Below are positions 7,114 to 10,008 of a stretch of DNA of 10,008 bases, in pieces (positions within the stretch are counted from its first letter, which is position 1; each line of letters begins with the position of its first letter). The translations under genes were made by a program, and so were the position numbers. This DNA comes from Vampirovibrionales bacterium (GTDB taxonomy: Bacteria > Cyanobacteriota > Vampirovibrionia > Vampirovibrionales > JAGQHJ01): contig JANWKX010000066.1 of the NCBI GenBank assembly GCA_025451145.1, positions 1 through 10,008 of the forward strand. The letters run 5' to 3'. Under the pieces are notes generated by a model. The model did no database searches, was not told where the DNA came from, and worked only from the letters and a program-made list of their open reading frames with translations.

Positions 7114-7319
7114 GAACCCATTCGAGAAACGTCCATGACGGGCATCTGCGTTGTCGCTACGATGCTCGAATCATCATTTACTAACGTGTAAACTCTGATT
7201 CTTTTCCCAACTCGGCAGGCGTGCCTCGCTGGGACCCGTAAAGTCTATAATGCTGCACTACGTTTAGCTTGGCCCCTTGCACCTGCTTCGCCCTGAACAT
7301 TTCTCGAATAGGTTCTAAA
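7110..7319 (-). repeat. About 210-bp structured element bounded by imperfect 26-nt inverted repeats (possible small RNA or MITE-like repeat)
   Basis: The left arm (7110-7135) and right arm (7294-7319) are inverted copies. The core, read as TTTCTCGAATGGGTTCT and TTTCTCGAATAGGTTCT, matches at 16 of 17 positions, and the full arms at 22 of 26. Three of the four mismatches are G/A transitions, which become G.U pairs only in a minus-strand RNA. Inside lie three more inverted structures: GCATC...GATGC with an inner GCG...CGC (7142-7165), TTTAC...GTAAA (7178-7193 region) and a 28-nt hairpin at 7206-7233. The left arm runs over the pdxJ stop codon. No target-site duplication or transposase is evident. 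It could be a structured RNA, a non-autonomous mobile repeat or a decayed insertion sequence; strand and function are inference. Confidence 0.45.
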
Positions 7320-7549
7320 ACCAAATTATGATTTTTCAGCCCCCAGCCGAAGTCATTTCCCATCTGGCAGCATCAAGTCCCACCTTAAAATTGATGAAAA
7401 GTTTTGCTTGAAAAATGGGCATTGCTCTCGTAAAGTTTGTAGTATATTCATGACGGATAGTAAGCCCCATTATCAGATTGTTGACTTTGAGTGGTTTTTA
7501 TCTTGAGCCCCACCGTATCCCCTCGCTTTAACATTGGAGGACGCAGCTG
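7320..7549 (+). other. Remaining leader/intergenic region upstream of the etf operon
   Basis: Together with the inverted-repeat element this makes up the 436-bp space between pdxJ and etfB. I see no supported gene here. A possible promoter is TTGCTC (7422-7427), a short 15-bp spacer and TATATT (7443-7448), which would give a leader of about 95 nt. The etfB ribosome binding site GGAGG (7536-7540) closes the region, 9 nt before the ATG. No riboswitch or attenuator structure was recognised. Confidence 0.35.
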
Positions 7550-8383
7550 ATGTCAGGAATTTCTGACATTCTTGTTTTGATCAAACAAGTCCCGGATACC
7601 TCATCCAAGGCCGGGTTAAACCCAGATGGCACTATCGACAGAGCCAAAGCAAAACGGATGTTGAATCCCTTTGACCGTTACGCCCTGCAAGCTGCCCTGC
7701 ATGTCAAAAAAATGTATGGGGGCCGGGTGACGGCCTTAACCATGGGACCTCCACCGGCGGTTGAAATTTTGCTGGAAGCCATTGCCCACGGAGCCGATCA
7801 GGGCTATTTGCTTTCTGATCGCCGTTTAGCGGCATCTGATACGTTGGCAACGGCCTATGCCTTGCATAAATGTGTGCTGTATCTGGGAAAAATGGATTTG
7901 ATCTTCACAGGCCTCCAAACCACCGATGGCGATACGGCCCAGGTTGGACCCCAAATCGCAGAACGCCTGGATCTTCCTCAAGTCACCTATTGCGAAGATT
8001 TTTCAATCGAAGAAGGTAAGCTTCATGCCCGTCGGATTGTGGAAGGTGGCCATCAGGATGTCATTTGCAATCTGCCAGCCCTGGTCACTGTGGCCAATGC
8101 GTATCACCAGTTGGAATATAAAACCTTACGCGGTGCGCGTCTGATTCAGGAACTGAATCGGGATGAAGCCTTGAAAAACCAGTATATCCATACCATTACC
8201 CTGGATGATGTCAGCGCGGATCCTGAATTGTGCGGATTAAAAGGGTCGCCCACCATTGTTGCCCATACCGACAAGGTCGGCCAAATTGGTGGACAATGTG
8301 TGATGCACCAGGGCAAATCCATTGAAGCCCTGGTCAAAGAGATTACCGGCGGGACCCAGATCAAGGAGTTTGTAAGACAATGA
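7550..8383 (+). CDS. etfB: Electron transfer flavoprotein beta subunit, FAD-type (Fix-like or bifurcating signature)
   Basis: EtfB pairs with EtfA to form a soluble flavoprotein that carries electrons from acyl-CoA or other dehydrogenases to a quinone oxidoreductase. The 277-residue protein begins with the family strand DILVLIKQVPDT (6-17). It contains NPFDRYAL (39-46), GLQTTDGDTAQVGP (121-134) and a NLPALVTV strand (174-181). As I know the family, the DGDTAQVGP form replaces the AMP-binding sequence of mitochondrial-type EtfB and marks subunits that bind a second FAD. This suggests a Fix-like or electron-bifurcating ETF; it is inference from motif memory, not structure. The ATG has GGAGG 9 nt upstream. 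Its stop codon overlaps the etfA start (ATGA), so the two subunits are translationally coupled and made in equal amounts. No cofactor residue looks missing. Confidence 0.95.
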   Translation: MSGISDILVLIKQVPDTSSKAGLNPDGTIDRAKAKRMLNPFDRYALQAALHVKKMYGGRVTALTMGPPPAVEILLEAIAHGADQGYLLSDRRLAASDTLATAYALHKCVLYLGKMDLIFTGLQTTDGDTAQVGPQIAERLDLPQVTYCEDFSIEEGKLHARRIVEGGHQDVICNLPALVTVANAYHQLEYKTLRGARLIQELNRDEALKNQYIHTITLDDVSADPELCGLKGSPTIVAHTDKVGQIGGQCVMHQGKSIEALVKEITGGTQIKEFVRQ

Positions 8384-9501
8384 GCGAAGAAAGTCCTGAA
8401 ATTGTAAAACCCATTAACGCCGACCAGCCTGTCGGAGAAGTCTTGGTCTTTGCCGAACAATGTCTGGGTGAATTACAACCTGTGGGTCTGGAGTTATTGG
8501 GCGCAGGCCGTATACTGGCCGACAAGCTTAAACGGCCCTTAACGGCCATTGTATTAGGTCATAATTTGGGGGATATCCCCAAAACCCTCATCGCCCATGG
8601 GGCAGATAAAGTTTATATTGCGGACCATCCTGATCTGGAGCAATATCGAACCCTGCCGTACCGCCGGGTCATTTGCAAGTGGATTGAACAAATGGCAGTG
8701 GAGCCCCATACCATGTTGTTGGGATCCACTACCACGGGACGTGATCTGGCGCCTCGAATCGCCGCCCACTTTACCACCGGCCTAACAGCCGATACCACGG
8801 AACTGGATATTGGGGATTACGACCATAAAGGCGGCTCCGATCCCAGTAAAATCGGGTTATATGCCCACTGTTTGTATGCCATTCGTCCCAGTTTTGGTGA
8901 AAGTTTAAAAGCCCGGATTCTAGGCCCCTGGAAAAACCCGCAGATGGCGACCACCCGCCCCGGCGTGATGGTCCCCTTAAAGCCGGATTGGGAACGAACC
9001 GGAGAGGTTATTACCATTCCCGTTGACATTGATTCTTCGGATTATCGGCTGGCAGTCAAGGAAACGTTTCGGGAGGTCAACCAGACCGTCAACTTGGCTC
9101 AGGCCGATGTCATCGTGGCGGGTGGCTATGGTCTCGGTAATCCCGAAGGCTTTGAGTTAATCCGCAAGTTGGCTGATTGTTTTGATAACAGCGCCGTCGG
9201 CGCATCCCGTAAAGTGGTGGACGCCGGTTGGATTCCCTATAACCACCAGATTGGTCAGACAGGTAAAACCGTTCGCCCCAAAGTCTATATTGCCTGTGGC
9301 ATCTCTGGCGCCATTCAGCACCGGGTCGGCATGCAAAACTCCGATTTAATCATTGCCATTAACAAGGATCCCGATGCACCCATTTTCAAATTTGCCCATC
9401 ATGGCATTGTTGGCGACCTGTATCAGGTACTCCCCGAGATGATTCGCCAACTTCAGTCCAGTCAATCATCATCTCCCAAGGAGGTTAGTTCCGTTGTCTA
9501 G
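8380..9501 (+). CDS. etfA: Electron transfer flavoprotein alpha subunit
   Basis: EtfA forms the other half of the ETF dimer and binds the electron-carrying FAD in its C-terminal domain. The protein has 373 residues, longer than the roughly 320 of mitochondrial-type EtfA, mainly through its N-terminal half. The C-terminal FAD domain is clear: GGYGLGNPEGFELI (248-261), VGASRKVVDAGW (273-284), QIGQTGKTVRP (290-300), IACGISGAIQH (304-314) and AINKDPDAPIF (326-336). The middle segment PQMATTRPGVM (187-197) is also typical. The ATG at 8380 overlaps the etfB stop by 4 bp. Its last codons carry AAGGAGG (9478-9484), the ribosome binding site for the next gene, and its stop overlaps that gene by 8 bp. 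The serine-rich tail after about residue 358 is probably disordered. Confidence 0.96.
   Translation: MSEESPEIVKPINADQPVGEVLVFAEQCLGELQPVGLELLGAGRILADKLKRPLTAIVLGHNLGDIPKTLIAHGADKVYIADHPDLEQYRTLPYRRVICKWIEQMAVEPHTMLLGSTTTGRDLAPRIAAHFTTGLTADTTELDIGDYDHKGGSDPSKIGLYAHCLYAIRPSFGESLKARILGPWKNPQMATTRPGVMVPLKPDWERTGEVITIPVDIDSSDYRLAVKETFREVNQTVNLAQADVIVAGGYGLGNPEGFELIRKLADCFDNSAVGASRKVVDAGWIPYNHQIGQTGKTVRPKVYIACGISGAIQHRVGMQNSDLIIAINKDPDAPIFKFAHHGIVGDLYQVLPEMIRQLQSSQSSSPKEVSSVV
9478..9484 (+). promoter_or_regulatory. Strong Shine-Dalgarno AAGGAGG that fixes the TTG start of etfQO
   Basis: A perfect AAGGAGG lies within the last codons of etfA, 9 nt before a TTG at 9494-9496. No ATG or GTG suits the conserved N-terminus of the downstream protein, so this site is the main reason for accepting TTG as the start of etfQO. 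Confidence 0.75.
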
Positions 9502-10008
9502 CCAAGATTTAATTAAATATGATTTGCTTCTGGTGGGGGGCAGCCCCTCCAACCTGGCTTTGGCCCATAAGTTAGTCGCCCTCGCAAAAGACAGTGGTCA
9601 GACCCTCTCAATCGCCATCCTGGAAAAAGGCCGGGAGTTTGGCAGCCACATTGTCAGTGGGGCCGTTTCCAAGCCGCATGTGATTCAAAAGCTATTTCCT
9701 GACTACGAAACCAATGGATTCCCCATTGAAGGCGTTTGCGAAGAAAGCCGATTTACCGTCATGGGGAGTCAAAAAGCTTGGGATGTCCCTAGAACCTTGA
9801 TGCCTGATGAGTTTAAAAAAGAAGGCTACCTGATCTTAACCCTGAGCCACGTGGTGGGCTGGATGGCCAACCAATTAAAAGAAGTGGTGAATGACGCGCC
9901 CAATGTCGTGATTGATTTCTTCCCAGGCTTTGCGGCCCATGAAATTATGTATGACGGGAATAAAGTCACCGGGGTACGGGTCAGCCATACGGAAAATCCC
10001 GCAGATGA
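9494..10008 (+). CDS. Electron transfer flavoprotein-ubiquinone oxidoreductase (ETF-QO), N-terminal 171 residues (runs off the right edge)
   Basis: ETF-QO takes electrons from reduced ETF and passes them to membrane quinone. The frame opens at TTG (9494) and stays open to the window end, 171 codons plus two bases. The reading YDLLLVGGSPSNLALAHKL then ILEKGREFGSHIVSGA (about 41-57) matches the N-terminal FAD fold of the family. GYLILTLSHVVGWMANQL and the FFPGFAAHEIMYDGNKVTGVRV stretch follow the pattern of ETF-QO more closely than FixC. The odd point is the dinucleotide motif at residues 15-20: the usual GxGPAG reads GGSPSN, so two of three glycines are replaced, while the acidic residue ending the second strand (E44) is kept. 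The iron-sulfur and membrane-surface regions lie outside the window. It overlaps etfA by 8 bp and is surely co-transcribed with etfBA. Confidence 0.9.
   Translation, partial: MSSQDLIKYDLLLVGGSPSNLALAHKLVALAKDSGQTLSIAILEKGREFGSHIVSGAVSKPHVIQKLFPDYETNGFPIEGVCEESRFTVMGSQKAWDVPRTLMPDEFKKEGYLILTLSHVVGWMANQLKEVVNDAPNVVIDFFPGFAAHEIMYDGNKVTGVRVSHTENPAD

Noticed and set aside
7110..7319. Reading the inverted-repeat segment as a retron msr-msd or a CRISPR-type array
   Set aside because: No reverse transcriptase or Cas gene is in the window, the repeats occur only once in each orientation, and there are no regularly spaced direct repeats.
7181..7363. A 60-codon minus-strand open frame between pdxJ and etfB
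   Set aside because: It lacks a ribosome binding site, has no recognisable domain and lies mostly within the inverted-repeat element, so I treat it as a by-product of that structure rather than a gene.
7450..7506. An 18-codon plus-strand frame (MTDSKPHYQIVDFEWFLS) ahead of etfB that could be a leader peptide
   Set aside because: There is no Shine-Dalgarno sequence, the likely -10 box ends two bases before its ATG, and it has no run of regulatory codons or attenuator hairpins.

Overview
The window reads as an ordinary chromosomal stretch from a Gram-negative, aerobically respiring bacterium with roughly balanced base composition. A family-9 glycosyltransferase resembling LPS heptosyltransferases and a secreted M23 peptidase point to an outer membrane. 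PdxJ indicates the deoxyxylulose-phosphate route to vitamin B6. The ETF / ETF-quinone oxidoreductase cluster and an acetate-activating enzyme point to respiratory use of acyl-CoA or similar reduced substrates. No marker fixes the species. A non-photosynthetic cyanobacterial relative or a proteobacterium would both fit, and I would not commit.

Minus strand, bases 1-6130. Reading in the direction of transcription, from right to left: an exported M23 (LytM/peptidoglycan endopeptidase-like) protein; a small membrane-anchored J-domain-like protein whose HPD motif is replaced by QPE; a GT9 heptosyltransferase-like enzyme; PrmC, the release-factor glutamine methyltransferase, which starts inside the GT9 stop codon (ATGA); an AI-2E/PerM-family membrane protein with its own promoter; and the first 390 codons of an acetyl-CoA synthetase-type enzyme, which leaves the window at base 1. 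The J-like, GT9 and prmC genes sit 8 bp apart or overlap and look like one transcript.

Plus strand, bases 6269-10008. A divergent intergenic region carries a good sigma-70-type promoter for pdxJ. After pdxJ comes a gene-poor stretch of 436 bases. The tightly overlapping operon etfB-etfA-etfQO follows, joined by a 4-bp and an 8-bp overlap; the last gene leaves the window. EtfB carries the DGDTAQVGP signature that I associate with FAD-type (bifurcating or Fix-like) ETFs, and the quinone oxidoreductase has an altered FAD-binding glycine motif.

The most unexplained item is the segment at 7110-7319, between pdxJ and etfB. It is bounded by 26-nt imperfect inverted repeats (17-nt core, 16/17 identical), and one repeat runs over the pdxJ stop codon. 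Inside are three further hairpins. Most mismatches become G.U or tandem G.A pairs only if the minus strand is transcribed, which hints at a structured RNA or a small mobile repeat rather than random spacer.
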